Positions 24,816 to 34,018 of a stretch of 64,000 nt of DNA are shown piece after piece. The position numbers and the translations under genes are program-made. How positions within the stretch are numbered: position 1 is the stretch's first letter; every line of letters starts with the position of its first letter. Location of the stretch: assembly GCA_030540075.1 (NCBI GenBank), contig JAUNWX010000007.1, positions 1 through 64,000 of the forward strand, given 5' to 3'. Below the pieces are notes generated by a model that worked only from the letters and a program-made list of their open reading frames with translations, searched no databases and was not told where the DNA came from. Source of the DNA: Lachnospiraceae bacterium. GTDB lineage: Bacteria; Bacillota; Clostridia; Lachnospirales; Lachnospiraceae.

Positions 24816-25658
24816 TCAGAAATTCGCAATCGATGCCTCGTTCGGTACGATCATCATGTAACAGCCGTTATGGCACTGCTGCAGCAGCGCGATCATGTCC
24901 GCTTCCTCCACGGAAACGCAGCCCGCCGAGCCCCAGTCTGCCGGATTCTTGCAGTGCAGGAAGATCGCGGAGCCACGCTTGTAGACGGTCGGGTTCACAT
25001 TGAAGCCGACGGCCATCGCGTACTTATAGCAGATCGTGTACTCGCTGAGATGCTCTCCGCTGATCGGCGTTGCGCTCTCCACCCAGCTGTTGTACGTCGC
25101 CTGCTCGCCGGACCAGTAGGAGTTCGGCGTCACATCGCGCCAGCTCATCTGCGTGCCCGGATTTAGGCTGATCCCGAAGGCGTGCAGGATCGGGAAGGAG
25201 CCGACCGGCGTCGTCTGGTCGCCCTCGTGCCGCTCGTTCCAGGCCTTCAGTCCGTTCCGTCCATAGCCGCAGTACGTTTCCATCGCCTTCTTCCAGCTGC
25301 CATCCGCCTGCTTATTATAGAGGGCCAGCGAGTGGTCTACGACGAGGATGATCTGGTCCGTAATCTGTGCCGTCAGGGTCTTCGCCAATGCTTCTGCCGT
25401 CGCATCGTCAACGGTCGCCGTGCTCGTCACCTGCCCTGTGGTGTCGATAATCGCAGCCTGAACGCTTGTGAATGGAGCGGAAGTACCACTGCCGGTCGAC
25501 GTATTCGTAATTACCGTCGTCCCTGCAGCGACAGTTACATCGCCGGACGATGACAAATCAGCGCTCGGACCAAACTCTGCCAGTGATGTAAATGCGCTGC
25601 TCACGAACAGCATCGCTGCAATCAGACAGGTCCCGATGAGCTTCTTTCTCTTTTTCAT
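24816..25658 (-). CDS. Secreted L,D-transpeptidase (YkuD family)
   Basis: The 280-residue protein has a basic N terminus and a signal peptide ending near ALA/SLA at about residue 27, then a Ser/Thr/Gly/Val-rich linker. The C-terminal YkuD domain begins with QIILVVDHSLALYNK and carries TTPVGSFPI. The catalytic pair is H235 in FLHCK and C247 in GSAGCVSV. Such enzymes cross-link peptidoglycan stems through 3-3 bonds or attach proteins to them. The start at 25658 has AAGGA 8 bases upstream; eleven more upstream codons are unlikely. It lies downstream of truA after 130 bp that probably hold the truA terminator and its own promoter. Confidence 0.9.
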   Translation of the reverse strand: MKKRKKLIGTCLIAAMLFVSSAFTSLAEFGPSADLSSSGDVTVAAGTTVITNTSTGSGTSAPFTSVQAAIIDTTGQVTSTATVDDATAEALAKTLTAQITDQIILVVDHSLALYNKQADGSWKKAMETYCGYGRNGLKAWNERHEGDQTTPVGSFPILHAFGISLNPGTQMSWRDVTPNSYWSGEQATYNSWVESATPISGEHLSEYTICYKYAMAVGFNVNPTVYKRGSAIFLHCKNPADWGSAGCVSVEEADMIALLQQCHNGCYMMIVPNEASIANF

Positions 25659-25790
25659 ACTGTATATCCTTCTATATTTCATATCATGCATCCCATGACG
25701 TCACAGACTTATTCCGTCTACGATTGTGGGGATACATTCCTCCGTATTTATTTACGAAGTTTGATCCCCATGTCATCATCAGGCTGTGCT

Positions 25791-26567
25791 TTAATCGTAA
25801 TCTACCTTCATGAGGCAGAGCCCCTTCGCTTCCATCGTGACGCCGGCCATCTTCCGGTCACGGGAGGCGATGATGTCCTTCATCGATTCCGGACGTCGCT
25901 TTCCGAAGCCCACCTCGAGGAGGGTACCGGTCATGATGCGGATCTGGTTCTGCAGGAAGCCGGTGCCATGGAAGTAGAAACGGATATACGGGCCGTTCTC
26001 GGTGATCTCCACGGTGTCGATCTTTCGCACGGTCGACTTCTTCATCTTACTGTTGCCGCAGAAGCACTTGAAATCATGCTCCCCGATGAGGTACGCCGCA
26101 GCCTCCCGCATCGCGTCGAGGTCCGGATGCTTCTCGAGCACCGAGACATACTTCCGCTCGAAGACCGGCTTCTGATCACTGTACCAGCAGCTGTAGCGAT
26201 AGGTCTTGCCGGACGCCTTGAAGCGGCTGTGAAAGCGGTCGCCGCAGAGCATCAGTTCATTGATGCTGATGTCATCCGGGAGGTACTGGTTCATGTAGCT
26301 CCGGATCTCCTCTTCTGTTTGATCGGTATCGAGCAGTACGTTCGCGGTCATCGCACGCGCATGTACTCCGGCGTCGGTCCGTCCCGCCCCGATGACGGTG
26401 ATCGGGAAGGAAGCATTGTCCGAAGCCTCATACTGCTCGCCGTAGATCATGCGGGTCAGCACCTGCTCGAGCTTCCCCTGGATCGTGAGCTCGGTGTTCG
26501 GCTGATGCTCCCAGCCGTAGTAGCGGGAACCGTCGTAGCTTAGAATCATCTTATAGTTTCTGGTCAT
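25791..26567 (-). CDS. truA: tRNA pseudouridine(38-40) synthase
   Basis: TruA makes pseudouridine at positions 38-40 of the anticodon stem-loop. The protein has 258 residues, with the catalytic Asp65 in GAGRTDAGVHA and the usual YDGSRYYGWEHQ near the N terminus. The start at 26567 has GGAG 6 bases upstream, whereas 13 further codons upstream are unsupported. Its own promoter lies about 30 bp upstream of the start codon. In many Firmicutes truA follows rplQ and the ECF transporter genes; here it stands alone. Confidence 0.95.
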   Translation of the reverse strand: MTRNYKMILSYDGSRYYGWEHQPNTELTIQGKLEQVLTRMIYGEQYEASDNASFPITVIGAGRTDAGVHARAMTANVLLDTDQTEEEIRSYMNQYLPDDISINELMLCGDRFHSRFKASGKTYRYSCWYSDQKPVFERKYVSVLEKHPDLDAMREAAAYLIGEHDFKCFCGNSKMKKSTVRKIDTVEITENGPYIRFYFHGTGFLQNQIRIMTGTLLEVGFGKRRPESMKDIIASRDRKMAGVTMEAKGLCLMKVDYD

Positions 26568-26594
26568 AGTATGCTCCGTTTTTTCATTTTTAAC

Positions 26595-26623
26595 ATTGTA
26601 GCGCATTCCGGCGGCGGAGGCAA
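26595..26623 (-). promoter_or_regulatory. truA promoter
   Basis: TTGCCT (26618-26623), a 17 bp spacer and TACAAT (26595-26600) on the minus strand, just upstream of truA. The leader would be very short, about 20 bases. Confidence 0.6.
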
Positions 26624-26655
26624 TTTACAAAATCCGGTCAATCTTTTCAAGAACT

Positions 26656-26701
26656 CCCGAGGGCAGGTGACAGAAACCATACGCTGTCACCTGCCCTCGG
26701 G
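26656..26701. repeat. Perfect 18 bp hairpin between tsf and truA
   Basis: Arms 26656-26673 and 26684-26701 are perfectly complementary around a 10-base loop. Neither strand has a T run. It may be a REP-like element or a secondary terminator behind the tsf terminator. Confidence 0.6.
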
Positions 26702-26733
26702 GGACTGAGAATTATGGTATCGGATTAGTAAAA

Positions 26734-26760
26734 AGAGCTTCGGGACATGCCCGAAGCTCT
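26734..26760 (-). terminator. Terminator of the rpsB-tsf unit
   Basis: An 11 bp stem (26734-26744 with 26750-26760) is followed on the minus strand by TTTTT. It lies 23 bp beyond the tsf stop. Confidence 0.88.
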
Positions 26761-26783
26761 CGTAAAATCATGCTATCTGAAGA

Positions 26784-27728
26784 TTAGTTCTTCTTTGCAG
26801 CTGCCTGCTGTGCAGCAACCTCTGCTGCGAAGTCCTCGCTCTTCTTCTCGAGGCCCTCACCGGTCTCATAACGAACGAAGGTTACGAGCTGGATCTTCGC
26901 GCCCTGAGCCTTGGCTACAGAATCAACGTACTGCTGAACGGTCTGCTTGCCATCCTCTGCTCTTACGTAGGTCTGATCTACGAGGCAGATCTCCTTGAGC
27001 TCCTTGTTGAGACGACCCTGAACCATACCGTTGAGAACCTTCTCCGGTGCGTTCGGCTTCTCGTTCTTAGCAGCCTCTGTGAGGATTGCAGTCTCGTGTG
27101 CGAGATACTCCTGGTCAACCTCTGCACGAGTGGTGTACTTCGGGTTCAGAGCTGCGATCTGCATCGCGATGTTCTTTGCCATCTCAGCAACAGCATCGTT
27201 TACAACGTCAGACTTCACCTGAAGGATGACACCGATACGGCCACCAGCGTGGATGTAAGCGGATACGAGACCCTCGTTCTCAACGAGCTTGTGGAAACGA
27301 CGGATGTGCATGTTCTCACCGATGATGGAGATCTCCTCGGAAAGCTGCTCAGCGACGGTTCTGGTCTCATCGAGGTTCCACTTCTCAGCGAGGAAAGCGT
27401 CGATGTCTGCAGCGGTGGTTGTAAGAGCCTGATCGCAAACCTGATCAACGTATGCCTGGAACTTTGCGTTCTTAGCAACGAAGTCGGTCTCAGCGTTAAC
27501 CTCTACAACGACACCAGTGTGCATGTCCTCGGAAACCTTTGCGAAGGAAACACCCTCAGCTGCGATTCTGCCGGCCTTCTTCTCAGCGCCTGCAAGGCCC
27601 TGCTCTCTAAGGAACTCTACGGCCTTATCCATGTCACCCTCGGTAGCAGCGAGTGCCTTCTTACAAGCCATCATACCTGCACCGGTAATATCTCTTAACT
27701 CCTTAACCTGAGCTGCTGTAATTGCCAT
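26784..27728 (-). CDS. tsf: Translation elongation factor Ts
   Basis: EF-Ts exchanges GDP for GTP on EF-Tu. The N-terminal UBA-like domain MAITAAQVKELRDITGAGMM and the following motif CKKALAATEGDMDKAVEFLRE are textbook. The 314 residues include the dimerisation core and match Clostridia, which are slightly longer than E. coli. AGGAGG is 8 bases upstream of the ATG at 27728; 26 further in-frame codons upstream run through the intercistronic hairpin and are not used. It follows rpsB. Confidence 0.97.
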   Translation of the reverse strand: MAITAAQVKELRDITGAGMMACKKALAATEGDMDKAVEFLREQGLAGAEKKAGRIAAEGVSFAKVSEDMHTGVVVEVNAETDFVAKNAKFQAYVDQVCDQALTTTAADIDAFLAEKWNLDETRTVAEQLSEEISIIGENMHIRRFHKLVENEGLVSAYIHAGGRIGVILQVKSDVVNDAVAEMAKNIAMQIAALNPKYTTRAEVDQEYLAHETAILTEAAKNEKPNAPEKVLNGMVQGRLNKELKEICLVDQTYVRAEDGKQTVQQYVDSVAKAQGAKIQLVTFVRYETGEGLEKKSEDFAAEVAAQQAAAKKN

Positions 27729-27788
27729 CTTTTTATCCTCCTGGATGTTTATGTGATGGAAGCCCCACCGGCTTCCTATGAAACAAGA

Positions 27789-27833
27789 AACGCCAGCATT
27801 CTGCAATTTATGAAATTGTCGAATGCTGGCGTT
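27789..27833 (-). terminator. Intercistronic hairpin between rpsB and tsf
   Basis: A 13 bp stem (27789-27801 with 27821-27833) starts 10 bases after the rpsB stop and is followed on the minus strand by TTTCTTGTTTC. It probably ends part of the transcripts so that rpsB is made in excess of tsf. Confidence 0.65.
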
Positions 27834-27842
27834 ATCAATTAA

Positions 27843-28592
27843 TTAAGCCTCAGTAGAAACGACAGTCTCGTCGCCAGCAGTTGCTGCTGCAGCCTCTTCC
27901 TCTGTCATATCGCCCTGCTTAGCCTCGATGACAGCGTCTGCCATCTTGCCTACGATCAGCTTGATCGCACGGATAGCGTCATCGTTACCCGGGATTACAT
28001 AATCAAGCTCCTCAGGATCAGCGTTGGTATCTGCGATACCGAAAAGGGTGATGCCGAGGTTATGAGCCTCCTTCACGCAGATCTTCTCCTTCTTAGGATC
28101 TACAACGAAGATTGCGTCCGGAAGAACCTTCATCTCCTTGATGCCACCGATGTTGGCCTCAAGCTTCTCCCACTCCTTCTTGATCAGCGCAACTTCCTTC
28201 TTCGGAAGAACGTCGAAGGTGCCATCCTCAGCCATCTTCTCGATCTGCTTCAGACGCTCGATACGAGTCTCGATGGTCTTGAAGTTTGTAAGCATACCGC
28301 CGAGCCATCTCTCGTTAACGTAGAACTCACCACAACGAAGAGCCTCTGCCTTTACAGCATCCTGTGCCTGCTTCTTGGTACCTACGAAAAGAACAGTACC
28401 ACCGTCCTGTACGATCTTTACCATCGCGTTGTACGCATCGTCTACCATCTTTACGGTCTGCTGAAGATCGATGATGTGGATACCGTTACGCTGTGTGTAG
28501 ATGTACGGAGCCATCTTAGGGTTCCATCTTCTGGTCTGATGACCAAAGTGTACGCCAGCCTCAAGGAGCTGCTTCATTCCAATTGCACTCAT
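27843..28592 (-). CDS. rpsB: 30S ribosomal protein S2
   Basis: S2 binds late to the 30S head-body junction and recruits S1-like function. The 249-residue protein begins [27 protein letters not shown] and has [14 protein letters not shown] and [12 protein letters not shown], all typical. An acidic, Ala-rich tail closes it. AGGAGG lies upstream of the ATG. It is followed by tsf; pyrH and frr, which often come next, are elsewhere in the window. Confidence 0.98.
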   Translation of the reverse strand: MSAIGMKQLLEAGVHFGHQTRRWNPKMAPYIYTQRNGIHIIDLQQTVKMVDDAYNAMVKIVQDGGTVLFVGTKKQAQDAVKAEALRCGEFYVNERWLGGMLTNFKTIETRIERLKQIEKMAEDGTFDVLPKKEVALIKKEWEKLEANIGGIKEMKVLPDAIFVVDPKKEKICVKEAHNLGITLFGIADTNADPEELDYVIPGNDDAIRAIKLIVGKMADAVIEAKQGDMTEEEAAAATAGDETVVSTEA

Positions 28593-28707
28593 TTCAATAC
28601 CTCCTGGTTGATTCTTCCATCTCAGCCTTCGTGCTTACCGGCTTTCGCCCTGTGCGGGTACCTTCCGGTGTTCGCTGGGATGTGCTGTTTATGTTCTTCT
28701 ATAAAAG

Positions 28708-28766
28708 AAGCCGCGTCTCAAAAAGACGCGACTTGTAATATAACATAAAGCTTTGATTGCTGTCAA
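28708..28766 (-). promoter_or_regulatory. rpsB promoter with a hairpin at the transcript start
   Basis: TTGACA (28761-28766), an 18 bp spacer and TATATT (28737-28742) on the minus strand form a strong promoter. A 7 bp stem (28712-28718 with 28724-28730) followed by CTTCTTTT lies where the RNA should begin. It could be a 5' stabiliser, an attenuator, or an S2 autoregulation site. About 115 bases of leader separate it from rpsB. Confidence 0.7.
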
Positions 28767-28862
28767 TATATTTACCGGGCGATTTTTCCGCCGTTTTTTC
28801 AGATTTCGCGGCGGTCCGGCGATCGGGCCCCGGAGGGGCGGGTCGTGCAGCTGACGGAACGC

Positions 28863-30902
28863 TTATTCCGGCATCACCGGCTCTGCATTCGTATCCGTGG
28901 ATGGGGCCACGAAGATGTCGCCGTCCTTCTTCTCGCCGACGACGGCCTCCTTCGGCTTGCTCCAGGTCATGTACTCGCACTCCGGATAGCGGGAGCAGCT
29001 GTAGAAGATGCGTCCCTTCTTCGAACGACGCTTCACGCACTCAGCGCCGCAGTCCGGGCAGGTGAAGCCGGCATACTCGACATACGGTTTCGTGTTCCGG
29101 CACTCCGGGAAGCCCGGGCAGGCCAGGAACTTTCCGTGAGGTCCGTACTTGATGACCATGTGGCGTCCACACTTGTCACAAAGCACGTCGGTCTCCTCAT
29201 CACGAATCGTGATCTTCTCGACCTCGGCCTGAGCCTTCTCGACGGCTTCCTCGAGATCCGGGTAGAAGTTCTCGACGATCGTCTTCCACTTCGTCTTACC
29301 CGCCGCGACACTGTCGAGCAGGGATTCCATGTTCGCGGTGAACGCGGTATCGATGATGGTTGGGAAGTTCTTCTGCATCATATCGTCGACGGCGAGACCG
29401 AGCTCGGTAACGAAGATGTTCTTCTTTTCCTTCGCGATGTAACGGCGCGCCAGCAGGGTACCGATGGTCGGTGCATAGGTCGACGGACGACCGATGCCGT
29501 CCTCCTCGAGGGCCTTTACGAGGGACGCCTCGGTATAGTGTGCCGGCGGCTGTGTGAAGTGTTGTTCCTTATCGAAGCTGTCGAGCGAGAGGGTCTCGCC
29601 GACGGTGAGCTCCGGAAGGGAGACATCCTTCTCCGCCTTATCCTCTTCCGTCATATAGACCGAGAGGAAACCATCGAAGCTGAGCTTCGAGCCGTTCAGT
29701 GTGAAGACATACTCGCCGGCACGGAGCTTCACGGCTTCGGTGCTGTAAAGTGCAGCCGACATACGGCTCGCGAGGAAGCGCTTATAGATTAGCTGGTACA
29801 GACGAAACTCGTCGCGCGGGAGCTTCTCCTTCGCTTCCTCCGGACTGAGATCGAGGCTGGTCGGACGGATCGCCTCGTGCGCGTCCTGAATCTTCACCTC
29901 GGCCTGGGATTTCGGCTGTGCGCCGGAGCCACCGTTCACATAATTTTCGCCGAACTGTGCAGCGATGAAGCTTCTGGCAGCCGCATCCGCCTCGTCAGCG
30001 ATACGTGTACTGTCGGTACGAAGGTAGGTGATAAAACCATCCTCATACAGGGTCTGTGCGAGCTTCATGGTCTTACTGGTGGCGAAGCCGAGGGACTTCG
30101 CAGCCTCCTGCTGCATCGTCGAGGTCGTAAATGGCAGCGGTGCCTTCTTGCGACGCTCAGACTTCCGGATGTCACTCACGATGAAATCAGCGTTTCCGAT
30201 CTTCTGAAGGATCGCATCCACCTCTGCCTCTGAGCTCAGTGCCTGCTTCTTCTCGCCGCCGTAGAAGGCAGCGGTCAGCTTCTTCTTTCCGTGCAGGAGG
30301 ATCGCATCTAGGGACCAGTACTCCTCCGGTACGAAAGCTGCAATCTGGGCTTCGCGGTCACAGATCATGCGAAGGGCTACGGACTGCACACGACCGGCCG
30401 AGAGGCCCTTACGGATTTTCTTCCATAATAAAGGACTGATGGTATAACCCACGAGACGGTCGATGACACGGCGCGCCTGCTGCGCATCTACGAGGTCCAT
30501 ATCGATATCGCGCGGACTTTTCAATGCATTCTTTACGGCATTCTTCGTGATCTCGTTGAAGGTGATACGTGTAATCTTCGCTTTATTCTTCTCATCCTTC
30601 TCGAGCTCGTTCCGAAGATGCCAGCTGATGGCCTCACCCTCACGATCCGGGTCGGTTGCGAGATAGATGCGATCCGCCTTCTTCGCTTCCTTCTTCAGCT
30701 TCGCGAGAAGCTCGCCCTTGCCACGGATCGTGATGTACTTCGGCTCATAGTCATGCTCGACATCGACACCGAGGGAGCTCTTCGGCATATCGATGAGATG
30801 TCCCATGGTGGCATCGACCGTATACTGCTTGCCCAGAAATTTTTTGATCGTTTTTACCTTTGCAGGCGACTCTACGATAATCAGATTGTTTGTACTTGCC
30901 AT
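28863..30902 (-). CDS. topA: DNA topoisomerase I
   Basis: TopA relaxes negative supercoils by cutting one strand. The Toprim domain is N-terminal (IVESPAKVKTI, then TDPDREGEAISWHL). The catalytic Tyr293 is in the motif FITYLRTDS. Two Cys4 zinc ribbons end the protein (CDKCGRH...CPGFPEC and CPDCGAE...CSRYPEC). At 679 residues it is normal for Firmicutes. AAGGTGAG lies 5 bases before ATG. dprA and the ComM-like gene lie upstream in the same direction, the usual dprA-topA order of Firmicutes. Confidence 0.97.
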   Translation of the reverse strand: MASTNNLIIVESPAKVKTIKKFLGKQYTVDATMGHLIDMPKSSLGVDVEHDYEPKYITIRGKGELLAKLKKEAKKADRIYLATDPDREGEAISWHLRNELEKDEKNKAKITRITFNEITKNAVKNALKSPRDIDMDLVDAQQARRVIDRLVGYTISPLLWKKIRKGLSAGRVQSVALRMICDREAQIAAFVPEEYWSLDAILLHGKKKLTAAFYGGEKKQALSSEAEVDAILQKIGNADFIVSDIRKSERRKKAPLPFTTSTMQQEAAKSLGFATSKTMKLAQTLYEDGFITYLRTDSTRIADEADAAARSFIAAQFGENYVNGGSGAQPKSQAEVKIQDAHEAIRPTSLDLSPEEAKEKLPRDEFRLYQLIYKRFLASRMSAALYSTEAVKLRAGEYVFTLNGSKLSFDGFLSVYMTEEDKAEKDVSLPELTVGETLSLDSFDKEQHFTQPPAHYTEASLVKALEEDGIGRPSTYAPTIGTLLARRYIAKEKKNIFVTELGLAVDDMMQKNFPTIIDTAFTANMESLLDSVAAGKTKWKTIVENFYPDLEEAVEKAQAEVEKITIRDEETDVLCDKCGRHMVIKYGPHGKFLACPGFPECRNTKPYVEYAGFTCPDCGAECVKRRSKKGRIFYSCSRYPECEYMTWSKPKEAVVGEKKDGDIFVAPSTDTNAEPVMPE

Positions 30903-31141
30903 TCAGACTCACCTTTTATTTATACAAGATCTGCGCCGGATGGCCGATTTCATCACAGAAACCATCGAAACCGGCCCGTCGGTGCAGATGAAACGTGCTT
31001 TCCCGAAAGGGTAAATCTCAGACAATATACAACACTCTTTTTTGTTTTGCAAGACGCGCTTCTGGTATACAAGACATTCCGACGTCACAAAACCGGTTTA
31101 GATTCGGAAGGTGCCCCGCCGGGGCCCTGTACTGTCTGTTT

Positions 31142-32038
31142 CTAAATTCGTCGCCGGTAGAAGCCGAGCTTCGGGCTGTCGGAGAAGCCGAGGATCTCGA
31201 GCTCGAGGAGCACGGAGCTGAGCTCCTGTACGGACATCGAGAGCTTTCCGATCAGCTGGTCGAGATGCTTCGCCTCGACATCGAGGGCCGCGTAGACCTT
31301 CTGCTGCTTCGGATTCAGCATCGACGTATCCTTCTCGAGCATCTGCTGCTCCTTATGATACGTGAGATGCAGGTACTCGAGCACATCCTCCGGGCTCGTC
31401 AGGATGTCGGCGCCCTGCCGGATCAGCTGGTTGCAGCCCTTCGAGAGTCCGTCCGTGATGCGCCCGGGCAGCGCGAAGATCTGCTTTCCCTGGTCGAGGG
31501 CATCTCCGACGGTGATGAAGGTGCCGGATTTCTCGCGTGCCTCGAGTACGAGCACGGCGTCTGCCAGGCCGGCGATGATGCGGTTCCGGCTTGCGAACTG
31601 CTTTCCGATCGGCGGCGCGTCGAGTGGCAGCTCCGAGATCGCCCCGCCGCCATGCTCGAGGATCTTATCGTAGAGCAGGTAGTTCCTGGCCGGGTAGCAG
31701 ACATTGAGCCCGCAGCCGAAGACGGCATAGGTTTTTGCCTCCGCATCGACGGCACCCCACTGGCCTGCACTGTCGATCCCTGCGGCCATCCCGCTGATGA
31801 TGCCGATCCCCTGCATCGCCAGCGCCCGCCCGAAGGAGCGTGCGACCTGCAGTCCGTAATCGCTCGCGCTTCGCGCGCCAATGATGGCGACGGTCGGCAT
31901 GTCGTCCGGTGGGAGACTGCCGCGGACATAGAGTGTCCGTGGCGGATCCGGGATGTTCCGGAGACGCTCCGGATAATCCGCATCCAGCGGCGTCAGTTCT
32001 CGTATCTCCTGTTTGAAATGCAGATCTCTCACGGTCAT
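31142..32038 (-). CDS. dprA: DNA-processing protein DprA
   Basis: DprA loads RecA on incoming single-stranded DNA during natural transformation. The 298-residue protein contains the extended Rossmann fold with IIGARSASDYG, SGMAAGIDS, GCGLNVCYP, and QFASRNRIIAGL. The C-terminal 60 residues look like the winged-helix DprA_WH domain. GGGAGGGA lies upstream of ATG. With the ComM-type ATPase directly upstream it suggests at least a remnant of DNA uptake; no comE or comG gene is in the window. Confidence 0.95.
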   Translation of the reverse strand: MTVRDLHFKQEIRELTPLDADYPERLRNIPDPPRTLYVRGSLPPDDMPTVAIIGARSASDYGLQVARSFGRALAMQGIGIISGMAAGIDSAGQWGAVDAEAKTYAVFGCGLNVCYPARNYLLYDKILEHGGGAISELPLDAPPIGKQFASRNRIIAGLADAVLVLEAREKSGTFITVGDALDQGKQIFALPGRITDGLSKGCNQLIRQGADILTSPEDVLEYLHLTYHKEQQMLEKDTSMLNPKQQKVYAALDVEAKHLDQLIGKLSMSVQELSSVLLELEILGFSDSPKLGFYRRRI

Positions 32039-32149
32039 CGTCTTCCCTCCCTGTCTTTCTTCATGTATTCACTTATTCTATCCATCGTCTTCCTTTCTTT
32101 CTGAGGCTCCCTTCGAAACGAACGCACGGGCAATGTTGACGGCTCTCCA

Positions 32150-33712
32150 TCATCGTCCGTCCTCCCGTCGTCCGGCACCGTACAGCTGATCCTCGATGCC
32201 GCGGTAGTTCACGGCCTCACTGAGATGGGCGACCTGAATCTGCTCCGCTTCCTCGAGGTCCGCGATTGTGCGGGCCACCTTCAGCACCTTATGGTAGGTG
32301 CGCATCGACATCGAGCGGAGCTGAAAGATGCGACCGATGAAGGCGAGCTCCTTCGAGCCAAGCGTGCAGTAGCGTTCGATTTCCCGTATGCCCATCTCTG
32401 CATTGACCCGGATCATCGATTCACCATGGAAGCGTGCCGCCTGAATCTCCCGCGCTCGGAGTACCTGTGCACGCAGCTCGGCCGAGCTCGGACCACTGTC
32501 CTTTGAGACCGCATTTGCGAAGGCGACCGGGGAGGCTTCGACGCAGAGATCGATGCGCTCGAGGATCGGCTTACTGATGCCGCGCTGGTAATGTCGGATC
32601 TGACTTTCCGTGCACTGGCACTTGTTCCGGTCCGGGAAGTAACCGCACGGGCAGGGGTTCATCGCCGCGACGAGGAGGCAGTCCGCCGGATAGCGGAAGG
32701 TGCCGTTCAGACGGGAAATGATAACCTGCTTCTCTTCGATCGGCTGCCGCAGGGCTTCGATCGAGGCCTTCGAAAAGAGCGGGAGCTCGTCAAGGAAGAG
32801 AACGCCGCGCGACGCAAGGGCAAGTTCGCCGGGCACGACGCCGCCCTGAGCGGAGCCGCCGACGAGCGCTGCGGTCGTGATCGTATGATGTGGGGTGCGG
32901 AATGGCCGGTGATTGAGCAGCGACTGTCCCGGCGGGAGCAGGCCGGCCACCGAGTACACCTTCGTAATCTCGATATTCTCCTCCCGGCTGAGCGGTGGCA
33001 GGATCGTCGGGATGCGCTTCGCGATCATGGTCTTCCCGGAGCCGGCGACACCCGACAGGAGCAGATTGTGTCCGCCAGCCGCGGCGATGAGGGCTGCACG
33101 GACACCGTAGCTCTGTCCATGCACCTCGGAGAAGTCGACGGTATAGGATTCGTGGACAGCGCTACGCACCGCTTCCTCGCGCGGGTAGCGGAGAAAGCGT
33201 TCCTTTGACTCGATGAGATTGCAGAGGTCGACGAGGTGCTCGACGCCGATGATATCCATGTCCTCGACGACCAGCGCCTCCTGTATGTCCACGAGGGGGA
33301 CGACCGCCCCGCGCAGTCCGGCCCGCTTCATCTCGGAAACGAGCGAAAGTACACCATTCACATGCTTGATGGAGCCGTCCAGCCCCAGCTCACCGATGAA
33401 GCCATAATCGTCGAGGGAAAAGCTGTCCGTCAGAAAGACCGAGCGTAAGATCCCGGTCACGATGGCCAGGTCGAAGCAGGTGCCGTCCTTCCGACGGTCT
33501 GCCGGGGCGAGATTGATGGTAAGCCGGCGTGGCGGCATGGAAATCTGTGCGTTTCGAAGCGCGACATCGCAGCGCTCCAGCGCTTCCCGCACAGAGGGAG
33601 AAACATTGCCGACGATGACGGACCTGGGAAGCCCGTGACTCTCGTCGACCTCAACGGACACAGAATAACCATCCAGCCCGGATAAACCTGCACTATTGAT
33701 TTTTGCCAGCAT
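32150..33712 (-). CDS. comM: YifB/ComM family Mg-chelatase-like AAA ATPase
   Basis: The 520-residue protein is the ComM/YifB type, a hexameric helicase that in Haemophilus and Vibrio promotes branch migration during transformation. The N-terminal ChlI-like domain has SVEVDESHGLP and the Lon-protease-like fold. The AAA module shows Walker A GVAGSGKT near residue 216 and Walker B LFLDELPLF. A Cys-rich insert NPCPCGYFPDRNKCQC is typical. AGAGGAA lies upstream of ATG. It is followed by dprA after about 110 bp, a common pairing. Confidence 0.93.
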   Translation of the reverse strand: MLAKINSAGLSGLDGYSVSVEVDESHGLPRSVIVGNVSPSVREALERCDVALRNAQISMPPRRLTINLAPADRRKDGTCFDLAIVTGILRSVFLTDSFSLDDYGFIGELGLDGSIKHVNGVLSLVSEMKRAGLRGAVVPLVDIQEALVVEDMDIIGVEHLVDLCNLIESKERFLRYPREEAVRSAVHESYTVDFSEVHGQSYGVRAALIAAAGGHNLLLSGVAGSGKTMIAKRIPTILPPLSREENIEITKVYSVAGLLPPGQSLLNHRPFRTPHHTITTAALVGGSAQGGVVPGELALASRGVLFLDELPLFSKASIEALRQPIEEKQVIISRLNGTFRYPADCLLVAAMNPCPCGYFPDRNKCQCTESQIRHYQRGISKPILERIDLCVEASPVAFANAVSKDSGPSSAELRAQVLRAREIQAARFHGESMIRVNAEMGIREIERYCTLGSKELAFIGRIFQLRSMSMRTYHKVLKVARTIADLEEAEQIQVAHLSEAVNYRGIEDQLYGAGRREDGR

Positions 33713-33744
33713 AGAATTCCTCTTTCCGGCGATTCAGAAACTAA

Positions 33745-33784
33745 AACGACCTTACCATGGAAACGGATTCCTGGTAAGGTCGTT
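33745..33784 (-). terminator. Terminator of the pseudouridine synthase unit
   Basis: A perfect 13 bp stem (33745-33757 with 33772-33784) followed on the minus strand by TTTTAGTTTC. It lies between the synthase gene and the ComM-like gene. A second A/T-flanked stem at 33816-33850 may back it up. The rest of this 306 bp gap is the GGGGTCAGACCCC repeat. Confidence 0.75.
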
Positions 33785-33908
33785 AAGTGGACTATAGTCT
33801 GAAAACAGACTAGAAAAAAAGGCGGAATTCAGCGGAAAACGGGCCTTTTTTGAGGTGCGAAATTTATTTTTCCGGCAGACTGAAGGCATTGGCTCCGCAG
33901 TACTAAAT

Positions 33909-34012
33909 GGGGTCAGACCCCGTGTGTCAGGCACTTCTTCGGCAGTTGATCAGCAAGGAACCCACGGTACGGATGGGGTCAGACCCCCGGCCTCCCGGAA
34001 GTTCATGCAAAT
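33909..34012. repeat. GGGGTCAGACCCC repeat pair
   Basis: The 13 bp near-palindrome GGGGTCAGACCCC occurs at 33909-33921 and 33975-33987. The second is followed by CGGCCTCCCGGAAGTT, the same downstream sequence as in the 36.4 kb copies. It reaches the 3' end of the pseudouridine synthase gene. It resembles REP elements. Confidence 0.75.
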
Positions 34013-34018
34013 CGGGGA

